Source of the DNA: Microbacterium sp. M28
Lineage (GTDB): Bacteria > Actinomycetota > Actinomycetes > Actinomycetales > Microbacteriaceae
Length of the DNA: 64,000 bases
Direction of reading: 5' to 3'
Assembly: GCF_025836995.1 (NCBI RefSeq)
Contig: NZ_CP107546.1
Coordinates: forward strand, 124,001 to 188,000
Shown: one piece after another, positions 53,083 to 62,386 of the stretch
Layout of the letters: each line of letters begins with the position of its first letter
How positions within the stretch are numbered: position 1 is the stretch's first letter
Notes under the pieces: model-generated
What the model was told of the DNA's origin: nothing
Database searches by the model: none
What the model saw: only the letters and a program-made list of their open reading frames with translations
Made by a program: the position numbers and the translations under genes

Positions 53083-54183
53083 TCACACGTCGTAGTCGAC
53101 GACCACGCGGGGCGTCGTCGGATGGGACTGGCAGGTCAGCACATAGCCGCGCTCCAGCTCGTCCGGCTCGAGCGCGAAGTTCTGCGTCATGCGGACGTCG
53201 CCTTCGACCAGGCGCGCGCGACACGTTCCGCACACCCCGCCGGCGCACGCGAACGGCACGTCGCCGCGAACGCGCAGCGCGGCATCCAGCAACGGCTCGT
53301 CCGCCGCGACCGGCGACTCGACGGTCGTCGAGAGCCCGTCCAGGGTGAATTCCAGAACGTAGGTCTCGTCCTCTTCGCGCACGGAGACCGGTCGTCCGCG
53401 GTCGGCGCGCGGCTCGTCGGCATCCGTCGTGAACAGTTCGAATCGGATGCTGTCGTCACCGATCCCGCGGGCCGCGAGCCGTTCGCGGCACAGCGCGACG
53501 AGGTCGAACGGACCGCACAGGAACCACTCGGTCACGCTCGCAGGCTCGACCAGTCCGTCGAGGATCGCGTCGAGCTTGTGGGCGTCGATCCGACCGGACA
53601 GCAACGGAGCTGCGCGCTGCTCGCGGGACAGCACGTGATGCAGGGCGAGGCGTGCCGGGTAGCGGTCCTTCAGGTCGGCGAGGTCCTCGAGGAACATCAC
53701 GTCGCGCGTCGCCCTGTTCGTGTAGACGAGGGAGAACCGTGCGGTCGTCGAGGCGGCGAGCACCGCGGAGGCGAGTGCCATCATCGGGGTGATTCCCGAT
53801 CCGGCGGCGATCCCGACCAGATGGGCGCCGTCGAGATCAGGCAGGTTGGACGTGAAGCGTCCCTCCGGGCTCATCACCTCGACCCGGATGCCGGGGTGCA
53901 GGTTCTCGTGCGCCCACACCGAGAACAGGCCGCCGAGGTCACGCTTGATGCCGACCGATATGCGACCCGGCGACGGCGCCCGGCAGATCGAGTAGCTGCG
54001 CCGCACCTCGCGGCCATCCACGTGCGCTCGGAGCGCGACGTACTGACCCGGCAGATACCGGTACTCGTCGCGCAGCTCCGCCGGAACCGCGAACGTCACC
54101 TCGATGCTGTCGGCGGTCAGCGGCCGCACCTCGATCACCTCGAGTTCGTGGAATCGCGCACGACGCCGCGTCGCGGTGCTCAT
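53083..54183 (-). CDS. paaE: Phenylacetyl-CoA 1,2-epoxidase reductase subunit
   Basis: 366 aa. FAD-binding RRSYSICRAP (near 61-70), the NADP domain with IAAGSGITPMMALA, and a C-terminal plant-type [2Fe-2S] ferredoxin domain with CAGGVCGTCRARL and the fourth Cys in YVLTCQSHP. It passes electrons from NADPH to the PaaABC oxygenase. The ATG overlaps the paaD stop (ATGA). Confidence 0.95.
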   Translation of the reverse strand: MSTATRRRARFHELEVIEVRPLTADSIEVTFAVPAELRDEYRYLPGQYVALRAHVDGREVRRSYSICRAPSPGRISVGIKRDLGGLFSVWAHENLHPGIRVEVMSPEGRFTSNLPDLDGAHLVGIAAGSGITPMMALASAVLAASTTARFSLVYTNRATRDVMFLEDLADLKDRYPARLALHHVLSREQRAAPLLSGRIDAHKLDAILDGLVEPASVTEWFLCGPFDLVALCRERLAARGIGDDSIRFELFTTDADEPRADRGRPVSVREEDETYVLEFTLDGLSTTVESPVAADEPLLDAALRVRGDVPFACAGGVCGTCRARLVEGDVRMTQNFALEPDELERGYVLTCQSHPTTPRVVVDYDV

Positions 54184-54662
54184 AGCGTCTTGAAGTGGTC
54201 GAACGGCTCGAGGCAGGCGCGGCACTCGTACAGTGCCTTGCATGCGGTCGACCCGAAGCGGGTGAGCTCCCGCGTGTCCAGCGACCCGCACTGCGGGCAG
54301 CGCACGCTCAACGGCACCGCGACGGGCCCGGCTGCGCGCCTTCCCGTCGGGGGCGCGATGCCGTACTCGAGCAGCTTCTGCTTTCCGGCATCCGTCATCC
54401 AGTCGGTCGTCCAGGCGGGGGAGAGCACGGTGCGGACGACGACGTCCGCGAATCCGGCATCCGCGAGCGCGCTCATGACGTCGTCGCGGATGGCCTCGAC
54501 GGCGGGGCATCCGCTGTAGGTCGGGGTGATCGTCACGGCGACCCGTCCGTCGTCGACCGTGACCCCGCGGAGGATGCCGAGATCGGCGATCGTCAGCACG
54601 GGGATCTCGGGATCGGGCACGGATGCCGCGATCGCCCGCGCGTCTGTCAGCACGGTCACCAT
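54180..54662 (-). CDS. paaD: Phenylacetate degradation protein PaaD (DUF59, zinc ribbon)
   Basis: 160 aa. The N-terminal MIP18/DUF59 domain has PDPEIPVLTIADLGILRGV and TPTYSGCPAVEAI, typical of iron-sulfur assembly factors. The C-terminal zinc ribbon is CPQCG ... CKALYECRAC. It is required for the epoxidase complex, probably by maturing its cluster. Start and stop both overlap their neighbours. Confidence 0.94.
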   Translation of the reverse strand: MVTVLTDARAIAASVPDPEIPVLTIADLGILRGVTVDDGRVAVTITPTYSGCPAVEAIRDDVMSALADAGFADVVVRTVLSPAWTTDWMTDAGKQKLLEYGIAPPTGRRAAGPVAVPLSVRCPQCGSLDTRELTRFGSTACKALYECRACLEPFDHFKTL

Positions 54663-55573
54663 GTCGCCCCCGGATGCTGTCGGGCGAGCACCTGCATCTC
54701 GGCGAGAATCCGCCCGAGGTGGGGGAAGTGGATGCCGCGTCGTCCGTCCCCGGCTGCTGCGGGTCCCGCGGGTGCTTCGAGATCCGCGGCGCTCAGCACG
54801 GCGCCGATGCGGGCATCGAAGCCGGCGCGCAGCGATGCCGGCCGCACGGCGATGCCCTCGAGGTCATCGATCAGGGGTTCGTCGCGGAACAGCTCATCGG
54901 CGTACGGCCAGACGTCCGCGAGGCCGCGGATCATCCGTCGGCGCGACTCCGTGGTGCCGCCCGCGAGGCGCAGTGTCCACTGCTCGGCATGGTCGCGGTG
55001 GTAGTCGACCTCCTTGACCGCCTTCGCGGCGACCGCGGCGAGCGTCGGGTCCGCCGAGCGCTGCAGCTGCGTGTACAGCTCGAACAGGTACGTCGAGGCG
55101 ATGAGCTGTCGGGCGATCGTGCGGGCGAAGTCGCCGTTCGGCTGCTCGAACAACCAGGCGGAGCGGAACTCCGGTTCGTCACGGAAGTACGCCAGCTCGT
55201 CCTCGGTTCGCCCGGTCGCTGTGCCCGCGTAGCGCAGCAGCGACCGGGCGTGGCCGAGCAGATCGAGGGCGATGTTCGCAAGCGCGACATCCTCCTCGAG
55301 CTCCGGGGCGTGGGCGATCCACTCGCCGAGCTGCTGGGACAGGATCAGCGCGTCGTCGCCGAGCCACAGGGCGTACTCGGCCGTGGCCGGTGCGGCCGCG
55401 GCATCCGTCCCGGCGAGTTCGGCGGCGAGGTCGAGCTCGTCGACCGTGACGTGGCCGTGGGGGAGCGGGCGCGACCCGGTTCCGCCCGCGCCGGAGGTGT
55501 TGCGCTCGGTCGCATCCGTGCTCGGAAGGCGACCATCTGCGCCCCCTGCGCCGTTCTCGCGTCGCGCGTTCAC
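54656..55573 (-). CDS. paaC: Phenylacetyl-CoA 1,2-epoxidase structural subunit
   Basis: 305 aa; ferritin-like fold without a full di-iron site. EYALWLGDDALILSQQLGEWIAHAPELEEDVALANIALDLLGHARSLL and KEVDYHRDHAEQWTLRLAGGT match PaaC. The first ~40 residues (Gly/Ala/Thr-rich) are an unconserved extension that makes it longer than the usual ~250 aa. GTG start at 55573 overlaps the paaB stop; a later start near PHGHVTVDEL is possible. Confidence 0.93.
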   Translation of the reverse strand: MNARRENGAGGADGRLPSTDATERNTSGAGGTGSRPLPHGHVTVDELDLAAELAGTDAAAAPATAEYALWLGDDALILSQQLGEWIAHAPELEEDVALANIALDLLGHARSLLRYAGTATGRTEDELAYFRDEPEFRSAWLFEQPNGDFARTIARQLIASTYLFELYTQLQRSADPTLAAVAAKAVKEVDYHRDHAEQWTLRLAGGTTESRRRMIRGLADVWPYADELFRDEPLIDDLEGIAVRPASLRAGFDARIGAVLSAADLEAPAGPAAAGDGRRGIHFPHLGRILAEMQVLARQHPGATW

Positions 55574-55857
55574 AGGTGCGGCACCCCCTCGGACGCCGTG
55601 TAGTACACGGCGTGGCGGAAGTTCTTGCCCGCCGGGCTCTCGAAGTACGCGCCCTTGGCGTCGGGGTCGCTCGTGGTGATCGCCTCGGCGGGGACGACCC
55701 AGATCGAGACACCCTCGCCGCGACGCGTGTACAGGTCGCGGGCGTTGCGGACCGCGAGGTCGGCGTCCGGCGCGAGCAGCGAGCCGACGTGGACGTGGCT
55801 GAGTCCGCGGTTCGCGCGGACGAACACCTCCCACAGCGGCCAGGTCTCCTCCGTCAT
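55570..55857 (-). CDS. paaB: Phenylacetyl-CoA 1,2-epoxidase subunit PaaB
   Basis: 95 aa, [42 protein letters not shown] at the start, the conserved PaaB core; small bridging subunit of the PaaABCE complex. ATG 55857 overlaps the paaA stop. Confidence 0.96.
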   Translation of the reverse strand: MTEETWPLWEVFVRANRGLSHVHVGSLLAPDADLAVRNARDLYTRRGEGVSIWVVPAEAITTSDPDAKGAYFESPAGKNFRHAVYYTASEGVPHL

Positions 55858-56807
55858 GCCGCCGCCCCCTCGAGCTCGCGCGCGGCCTGCTTGCGCGCAT
55901 ACTCGGCCGCGGCCTCGCGCACCCAGGCGCCTTCCTCGTGCGCCTCTCGGCGGGCGCGGATGCGCTCGGCGTTCATCGGACCGTTGCCGGAGAGCACGGC
56001 GAAGAACTCGTTCCAGTCGATCTCGCCCATCTCGTACTGGCCGGTCTCCTCGTCGTAGCGGAGGTCGGGATCCGGCAGCGTGACACCGAGGACCTCGGCC
56101 TGCGGCGCCAGCATGCCGACGAACCGTCGACGCAGCTCGTCGTTCGAGAACCGCTTGATGTTCCACGCCATCGACTGCGCCGAGTTCGGCGACTCGTCGT
56201 CCGGCGGTCCGAACATCGCCAGGCTCGGCCAGTACCAGCGGTTCACGGCAACCTGCGCCATCTCGCGCTGTGCCGGTGTGCCATGCATGAGGGTCAGCAG
56301 GATCTCGAAGCCCTGCCGCTGGTGGAACGACTCCTCCTTGCAGATGCGCACCATCGCGCGGGCGTACGGGCCATAGGATGCTCGGCACAGCGGCACCTGG
56401 TTGCAGATCGCCGCGCCGTCGACGAGCCAGCCGATCGCGCCCATGTCGGCCCACGTCGGCGTCGGGTAGTTGAAGATCGAGGAGTACTTCGCACGGCCGT
56501 CGATGAGCTGTTCGGTCATCTCCGTCCGTCCGATTCCGAGCGTCTGCGCGGCCGAGTAGAGGTACAGGCCGTGACCGGCCTCGTCCTGCACTTTGGCCAT
56601 CAGGATCGCCTTGCGCTTGAGGCTCGGTGCGCGCGTGATCCAGTTGCCCTCGGGCTGCATGCCGATGATCTCTGAGTGGGCGTGTTGGCTGATCTGGCGG
56701 ACCAGGGTCTTGCGGTACGCGTCCGGCATCCAGTCGTGCGGCTCGACGCGGGAGTCCGCCGCGATGATCTCGTCGAATCGTCGCTGCCCCGCGGACTGGT
56801 CGTCCAT
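55854..56807 (-). CDS. paaA: Phenylacetyl-CoA 1,2-epoxidase catalytic subunit
   Basis: 317 aa, the di-iron oxygenase that epoxidises the phenylacetyl-CoA ring. Ligand segments are [16 protein letters not shown] (EAGH) and [17 protein letters not shown] (ESFH), with [23 protein letters not shown] upstream. AAGGAG lies 6 nt before ATG 56807, which I prefer to an ATG 13 codons upstream that falls in the operator region. It heads the paaABCDE-paaG operon. Confidence 0.96.
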   Translation of the reverse strand: MDDQSAGQRRFDEIIAADSRVEPHDWMPDAYRKTLVRQISQHAHSEIIGMQPEGNWITRAPSLKRKAILMAKVQDEAGHGLYLYSAAQTLGIGRTEMTEQLIDGRAKYSSIFNYPTPTWADMGAIGWLVDGAAICNQVPLCRASYGPYARAMVRICKEESFHQRQGFEILLTLMHGTPAQREMAQVAVNRWYWPSLAMFGPPDDESPNSAQSMAWNIKRFSNDELRRRFVGMLAPQAEVLGVTLPDPDLRYDEETGQYEMGEIDWNEFFAVLSGNGPMNAERIRARREAHEEGAWVREAAAEYARKQAARELEGAAA

Positions 56808-56831
56808 GTCGACTCCTTCGTCGCGCTTTAC

Positions 56832-56845
56832 TGACCGATCGTTCA
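56832..56845 (-). promoter_or_regulatory. PaaR-like operator upstream of paaA
   Basis: TGACCGATCGTTCA is a 14-bp palindrome with one mismatched pair, in the style of TetR-type PaaR sites. On the minus strand it lies just downstream of a possible promoter (TTTACG, 17 nt, GAGAAT), so binding would block initiation. No paaR gene is in the window. Confidence 0.5.
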
Positions 56846-56896
56846 TTTATTCTCGCACAGGAGTCCGGGGGCGTAAAGCGCTCAGGACGCGTCGGA

Positions 56897-57316
56897 TCAG
56901 CGCGAGCGCGAGATGAGCTCGAGCAGAGCGTTCCCGTACGCCTCCGACGGGTCCGGATGCTCGAACCTCAGCGGCTCGCCGGCGATCTCGATCTCCACCC
57001 GGAACGTGTCGTCGAGGCGGACCAGGCTGCGGAACGTCCCGCGCAGGAGGTCGCGCAGCTGGTCCTCCCGGGGCAGCCACACCGCGTCCTCGAGGGTGAC
57101 CGCGTCGAGCGCCCACTCGGTGGTGCCGTTGAAGGCCAGATCGGTGCCGCTCGGCGTGCGTCGCGCCTCGATCGTCATCTCGCTGACCGTGAAGACGTCG
57201 GCCTCTGCTTCGAGTTCGACGTCGTTCGGAAGATCGAGCTGGAACCGGCCGCCGCTGTCGGGCCGCCAGGTCAGCCCCGCATCCCGCAGCGCGACGGCGA
57301 GTTCACGGGAGATCAT
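56897..57316 (-). CDS. Conserved hypothetical protein
   Basis: 139 aa, soluble, with LAVALRDAGLTWRPDSGGRFQLDLPNDVELEAEADVFTVSEM and a C-terminal FEHPDPSEAYGNALLELI. Similar actinobacterial proteins sit beside helicase genes and some are listed as pilus-assembly proteins without support. No motif I trust. Transcribed towards paaA, divergent from recQ with 64 nt between starts. Confidence 0.7.
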   Translation of the reverse strand: MISRELAVALRDAGLTWRPDSGGRFQLDLPNDVELEAEADVFTVSEMTIEARRTPSGTDLAFNGTTEWALDAVTLEDAVWLPREDQLRDLLRGTFRSLVRLDDTFRVEIEIAGEPLRFEHPDPSEAYGNALLELISRSR

Positions 57317-57380
57317 GGATCCACCCTACGGCCGTCCGGCAGCGCAGAGCCGTGTCGGTCGGGTGAGGCAGAGTGGGGGC

Positions 57381-59489
57381 ATGACCTCTGCGACACCGAC
57401 CGACACCCGCGACGCCGCCCTCGCCGCGCTGCGCGAACTCGTCGGGCGGCCGGATGCCGAGTTCCACGACGGCCAGTACGAGGCGATCGAGGCGCTGGTC
57501 GCGGGGCGCCGACGCGCGCTCGTCGTGCAGCGCACCGGCTGGGGCAAGTCGGCGGTGTACTTCGTCGCGACGCTGCTGCTGCGTCGTCAGGGCGCGGGCC
57601 CGACCGTGCTGGTGTCGCCGCTGCTGGCGCTCATGCGCGACCAGATCGCCGCCGCAGAACGCGCCGGCGTGCGCGCCGTGGCGATCAACTCGACCAACGC
57701 CCATGAGTGGTCCGACGTGCTCGCGCAGCTCGATCGCGACGAGGTCGACGTGCTGCTGGTGTCGCCGGAGCGGCTGAACAATCCGGCGTTCCGCGAACAG
57801 CAGCTGCCGGCTCTCGTGCGCCGGATCGGCATGCTCGTGGTCGACGAGGCCCACTGCATCAGCGACTGGGGCCACGACTTCCGTCCCGACTACCGGCGGC
57901 TGCGCGACCTGAGCGCAGAGATGCCGGCCGCCGTGCCGGTGCTGGCGACGACCGCGACGGCGAACAGCCGCGTCGTCGCCGACGTCGCCGAACAGCTCGG
58001 CTCCGGTGGTGCGGATGCCGGGGTCCTCACGATCCGCGGCCCGCTCGCCAGAGCATCCCTGCGCCTGGGCGTGCTGCGACTGCCGGATTCGGCGAGCCGG
58101 CTGGCCTGGCTGCTCAGCCATCTCGACGACCTGCCCGGCTCAGGCATCATCTACACGCTCACCGTCGCCGCTGCGGTCGACACCGCTCGACTGCTGCGCG
58201 AGCACGGGCACCAGGTGCGCGCGTACACCGGACAGACCGACAGCGACGAGCGCGCCGAATCCGAGGGCATGCTCAAGCGCAACGAGGTCAAGGCGCTCGT
58301 GGCGACCAGCGCGCTGGGGATGGGCTTCGACAAACCCGACCTCGGGTTCGTGCTGCACCTGGGCGCCCCGTCGTCGCCGGTCGCCTACTACCAGCAGGTC
58401 GGCCGGGCGGGCCGCGCGAGCGACAGCGCGGACGTGCTGCTGCTGCCCGGCGTCGAGGATCGCGAGATCTGGCACTACTTCGCCACCGCGTCGATGCCCG
58501 ACCAGGGGCGCGCTGAACGGGTGATCGCCGCGCTCGGCGATGCGCCGGTGTCGACGCCGGTGCTGGAGGCCATGGTCGACATCCGCCGGACGCCTCTCGA
58601 ACTGCTGCTGAAGGTCCTCGACGTCGACGGGGCCGTACGGCGGGTGCAGGGCGGCTGGGTCGCCACCGGCCAGCCGTGGACCTACGACGCCGAGCGCTAT
58701 GAGCGCATCGCCGCCGAGCGCCTGGCCGAACAGCAGCACATGATCGAGTACGAACGGACCGACGGCTGCCGCATGGAGTTCCTCCAGCGTTCGCTCGACG
58801 ACGAGACCGCTGCGCCGTGCGGGCGGTGCGACAACTGCGCGGGAATCTGGTTCCCCAGCGAGATCCGCAAGACCGCGACCGAGGCCGCCGCCGGGTCGCT
58901 CGACCGGGTCGGCGTTCCGCTCGAACCGCGCAAGGCCTGGCCGACGGGCGCGGACCGGGTCGGCGTTCCGGTCAAGGGCCGCATCGCCCCCGCGGAGCAG
59001 GCCGCCGACGGGCGCGCGCTCGCGCGCCTCACCGACCTCGGTTGGGGCGGCACGCTGCGGGAGATGTTCGCGGCCGGGGCTCCGGATGCCCCGGTGACCC
59101 GGCCGGTTCTCGACGCCTGCATCCGCGTGCTCGCCGACTGGGGCTGGGACGAGCGCCCTGTCGCCGTCGTCGCGATGCCGTCGCGGTCACGTCCGCTCCT
59201 GGTCGATTCGCTGGCTCGCGGCCTCGCCGACGTCGGCCGCCTCCCGTACGCCGGTGCGCTGTCGTTCGCGAACGGCGGACCCACCGGGCAGCCCGGCGGC
59301 AACAGCGCGTTCCGGCTCGCGGGACTCTGGGACCGCCTCAGCGCCGACGGGCTGGAGATCCCCGCGGGGCCGGTGCTGCTCGTCGACGACCAGGCCGACA
59401 GTCGCTGGACGCTGACGGTCGCCGCCCGTGCACTTCGCCAGGCCGGAGCGACGGCCGTGCTGCCGTTCGTACTCGCCCTGCGCGGATGA
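57381..59489 (+). CDS. RecQ-family DNA helicase with phosphoribosyltransferase-like C-terminus
   Basis: 702 aa. Superfamily-2 helicase motifs: I QRTGWGKS (50-57), II VVDEAHCISDWGHDFRPDY, III ATTATAN, V TSALGMGFDKPD, VI QQVGRAGR. Zinc-binding cysteines in CRMEF ... CGRCDNC. The last ~170 residues carry FANGGPTGQPGGNSAFRL and VLLVDDQADSRWT, the PRPP-binding type motif of phosphoribosyltransferases. It interrupts the paa genes and is transcribed against both halves; -10-like CAGAGT lies 6 nt before the ATG. DNA repair is the expected role. Confidence 0.9.
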   Translation: MTSATPTDTRDAALAALRELVGRPDAEFHDGQYEAIEALVAGRRRALVVQRTGWGKSAVYFVATLLLRRQGAGPTVLVSPLLALMRDQIAAAERAGVRAVAINSTNAHEWSDVLAQLDRDEVDVLLVSPERLNNPAFREQQLPALVRRIGMLVVDEAHCISDWGHDFRPDYRRLRDLSAEMPAAVPVLATTATANSRVVADVAEQLGSGGADAGVLTIRGPLARASLRLGVLRLPDSASRLAWLLSHLDDLPGSGIIYTLTVAAAVDTARLLREHGHQVRAYTGQTDSDERAESEGMLKRNEVKALVATSALGMGFDKPDLGFVLHLGAPSSPVAYYQQVGRAGRASDSADVLLLPGVEDREIWHYFATASMPDQGRAERVIAALGDAPVSTPVLEAMVDIRRTPLELLLKVLDVDGAVRRVQGGWVATGQPWTYDAERYERIAAERLAEQQHMIEYERTDGCRMEFLQRSLDDETAAPCGRCDNCAGIWFPSEIRKTATEAAAGSLDRVGVPLEPRKAWPTGADRVGVPVKGRIAPAEQAADGRALARLTDLGWGGTLREMFAAGAPDAPVTRPVLDACIRVLADWGWDERPVAVVAMPSRSRPLLVDSLARGLADVGRLPYAGALSFANGGPTGQPGGNSAFRLAGLWDRLSADGLEIPAGPVLLVDDQADSRWTLTVAARALRQAGATAVLPFVLALRG

Positions 59490-59501
59490 CGCCGACTGCG
59501 G

Positions 59502-61553
59502 CTACCGCTTCGCGACCAGCGTGAGCACGTCGTACGTCGCGACGGTCTCCTCGTTCTGGTTGCGGATGACCGCATCCCAGCGGACCTCGCCGTAGTCGTC
59601 GGTCTCGCGCGGAGTGATCTGCTTCGCGGTGAGTTCGACGCGGATGCTGTCGCCCGGCGACACCGGAGTGATGAAGCGCAGGTTCTCGAGTCCGTAGTTC
59701 GCGAGCACCGGACCCGGATCGGGGTCGACGAACAGGCCGGCGGCCCAGGACACGAGCAGGTACCCGTGCGCGACGCGGCCGGGGAAGAACGGGTTCGCCG
59801 CGGCCGCCTCCTCGTCCATATGCGCGTAGAACGTGTCGCCCGTGAAGTGCGCGAAGGTCTCGATGTCCGCGAGTGTCACCTCGCGCGAACCCGAGGAGAT
59901 CCGATCGCCGATCCGCAGCTCGGCCAGCGACTTGCGGAACGGGTGGACGCCGGAGGACGACGCCGTCGCCCCCGCATGCCAGACGCCGGTGATCGCGGTG
60001 AGCATGTCGGGGGAGCCCTGGATCGCGGTGCGCTGCATGTGATGCAGCACGGCGCGGATGCCGCCGAGCTCCTCACCGCCGCCCGCCCTCCCAGGACCGC
60101 CGTGCACGAGGGCGGGCAGCGGCGAGCCGTGGCCGGTCGACGATCGTGCGTCATCGCGGTCGAGGATCAGCACGCGCCCGTTGTGCGGCGCGACGGAGGA
60201 CACGAGCCCCGCGGCGAACGCCGCATCGTGCGTCGCGACGCTGGTCACCAGGGACCCGCCGCCACGGGCGACGATGTCGGATGCCTCTGCGACGGTGTCG
60301 TAGGTGATCAGCGACGACACCGGGCCGAACGCCTCGACGGCGTGCGCCGCGTCGGCCGTCGCATCATCGAAGCGCAGCAGGATCGGGGAGAGGAAGGCGC
60401 CATCCGAGGCATCCTGCCGGCCGGCCGTCCGAGCGGCCGGGGCATCCAGCGAGCCGACCGCGATCCGTCCGCCGCCGTCGATGAGCTTCTGCACCTGGCG
60501 TCGGACCTCATCGCGCTGCGCGAGCGATGCGAGCGGCCCCATCGTGACACCGTCGGCTCGTGGGTCGCCGATCACGACCTTCTCGCTCAGCCGGGCGTTC
60601 ACGGCTTCGATGACGGCGTCGGCGGAACCCGACGGTACGATCGCACGCCGGATCGCCGTGCACTTCTGGCCGGCCTTGGCCGTCATCTCGGTGACGAGCT
60701 GGCGCACGTAGGCCTCGAACTCCGGCGTGCCGGCGGTCGCATCCGGGCCGAGCACCGACGCGTTGATCGAGTCGGTCTCGGCGGTGAACCGAACGCCGCC
60801 GGTCTGCACCGCCGCGTGGGCACGCAGGTGCTCGGCGGTCGACGCGCTTCCGGTGAACGCGACGAGGTCGCCGAGGCGGAGGCGATCGAACAGGTCGGGA
60901 ACCGCTCCGCTCACCAGCTGCAGCGAGCCATCCGGCAGGAGGCCCGACTCGACGAGGATGCGCACCATCGCCTCGGTGAGATAGCCGGTGGGGGTCGCGG
61001 GCTTGATCAGCGTCGGCATCCCGGCGAGGAAGGCGGGGGCCAACTTCTCCAGCGGACCCCAGACCGGGAAGTTGAACGCATTGATCTGCACTGCGACGCC
61101 GGGGAGGCGGGTCGCGATGTGCCGACCCAGGAACGAGCCGTCCTTCGACAGCGGCTCGACGGGGCCGTCGATGTAGACGTGTCCGTTCGGCAGCTCCCGG
61201 CGCCCCTTGCCCGAGTATGCGAACAGCACTCCGATCCCGCCGTCGATGTCGACCCACGAGTCCGTGGCCGTCGCGCCCGTGCAGGCGGACAGCGCATAGA
61301 GCTCGTCCTTGCGTTCGGTGAGGGCGAGCGCGAACCGCTTGAGCAGCAGCGCGCGCTGATGGAAGGTCAGCTCGCCCAGGCTCTGCTGGCCGACCGAACG
61401 GGCGTGCGCGAGGGCGCCTGCCAGATCCAGGCCCGTCGTGCTCACCCTGGCGACCTCGTCGCCCGTGGACGCATCGCGCACGACGGCTGCGTCGTCGGCC
61501 GCAGAGGGCGACCACCAGGAATCCTGGAGGTAACTGGGCAGGATGCCGGTCAT
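59502..61553 (-). CDS. paaZ: Oxepin-CoA hydrolase / 3-oxo-5,6-dehydrosuberyl-CoA semialdehyde dehydrogenase
   Basis: 683-aa fusion. Residues 1-520 are an aldehyde dehydrogenase with INAFNFPVWGPLEKLAPAFLAG, VAFTGSAST, catalytic Cys in KAGQKCTAIRRA, and the RAGGGEELGG end. Residues about 545-683 are a MaoC-type hydratase with FAHFTGDTFYAHMDEEAAAANPFFPGRVAHGYLL. The two halves open the oxepin ring and oxidise the aldehyde. ATG 61553 overlaps the paaH stop. Confidence 0.95.
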   Translation of the reverse strand: MTGILPSYLQDSWWSPSAADDAAVVRDASTGDEVARVSTTGLDLAGALAHARSVGQQSLGELTFHQRALLLKRFALALTERKDELYALSACTGATATDSWVDIDGGIGVLFAYSGKGRRELPNGHVYIDGPVEPLSKDGSFLGRHIATRLPGVAVQINAFNFPVWGPLEKLAPAFLAGMPTLIKPATPTGYLTEAMVRILVESGLLPDGSLQLVSGAVPDLFDRLRLGDLVAFTGSASTAEHLRAHAAVQTGGVRFTAETDSINASVLGPDATAGTPEFEAYVRQLVTEMTAKAGQKCTAIRRAIVPSGSADAVIEAVNARLSEKVVIGDPRADGVTMGPLASLAQRDEVRRQVQKLIDGGGRIAVGSLDAPAARTAGRQDASDGAFLSPILLRFDDATADAAHAVEAFGPVSSLITYDTVAEASDIVARGGGSLVTSVATHDAAFAAGLVSSVAPHNGRVLILDRDDARSSTGHGSPLPALVHGGPGRAGGGEELGGIRAVLHHMQRTAIQGSPDMLTAITGVWHAGATASSSGVHPFRKSLAELRIGDRISSGSREVTLADIETFAHFTGDTFYAHMDEEAAAANPFFPGRVAHGYLLVSWAAGLFVDPDPGPVLANYGLENLRFITPVSPGDSIRVELTAKQITPRETDDYGEVRWDAVIRNQNEETVATYDVLTLVAKR

Positions 61554-62386
61554 GATGCGTCCCATCTGTAGAAGCCTTCGCCGCTCTTACGGCCGAGTCT
61601 GCCCTCCGCGACCATCCGCCGCAGCAGGGCGGGTGGCGCGAAGCGCTCGCCGAATGCGGCGTGCAGTTCGTCGGCGATCCCGAGACGCACGTCCAGCCCG
61701 ACCAGGTCGGTCGTCCGCAGCGGCCCCATCGGATGCCGGTAGCCGAGCTCCATCGCCCGATCGATGTCTGCGGCGTCCGCGACGCCTTCCTCGAGCATGC
61801 GGATCGCCTCCAGTCCGAGCAGCACGCCGAGCCGGCTCGATGCGAAGCCGGGGGAGTCGCGGACGACGATCGGCGTCTTGCCGACGGCGTCGACGCATGC
61901 GCGTGCCTGTTCGACGGTCGCCTGCGCGGTGGCGGAACCGGTCACGATCTCGACCAGTGCCGAGGTCGGCACCGGGTTGAAGAAATGCAGGCCGAGGAAC
62001 CGCTCGGGGTGCGCGAGGGCGGCGGCGAGGGCATCGATCGGGATCGACGAGGTGTTCGAGGCGAGCAGCGCCTCGTCCGCGACGACCGCTTCGACCCTCA
62101 TGAGGGCGTCCGTCTTGAGGGCGCGGTCCTCAGGAACCGCCTCGATCACGAGCTCGCGGTCTGCGAAACCCGAGACGTTCGTGGACGTGCGGAACTCGGC
62201 GCTCCCCGGCGCGAGCCGTCCCCGCGCCGCCGATCGCGTCAGCAGGTCGCGGATGCGGTCGTGTGCGGCATCCGCACCTGCCGCGTCGCGCTCGACGATC
62301 GTGACGTCGCAGCCTGCGAGCAGGAACGCATGCGCGATTCCCGCGCCCATGCGTCCTCCGCCGAGCACGCCGATCCTGGTGATCAT
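61550..62386 (-). CDS. paaH: 3-hydroxyacyl-CoA dehydrogenase
   Basis: 278 aa. NAD-binding IGVLGGGRMGAGIAHAFLLAG, catalytic His in LGLHFFNPVPTSALVEIVTG, and C-terminal RHPMGPLRTTDLVGLDVRL. It oxidises 3-hydroxyadipyl-CoA to 3-oxoadipyl-CoA in the lower phenylacetate pathway. ATG 62386 overlaps the paaF stop. Confidence 0.95.
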   Translation of the reverse strand: MITRIGVLGGGRMGAGIAHAFLLAGCDVTIVERDAAGADAAHDRIRDLLTRSAARGRLAPGSAEFRTSTNVSGFADRELVIEAVPEDRALKTDALMRVEAVVADEALLASNTSSIPIDALAAALAHPERFLGLHFFNPVPTSALVEIVTGSATAQATVEQARACVDAVGKTPIVVRDSPGFASSRLGVLLGLEAIRMLEEGVADAADIDRAMELGYRHPMGPLRTTDLVGLDVRLGIADELHAAFGERFAPPALLRRMVAEGRLGRKSGEGFYRWDAS

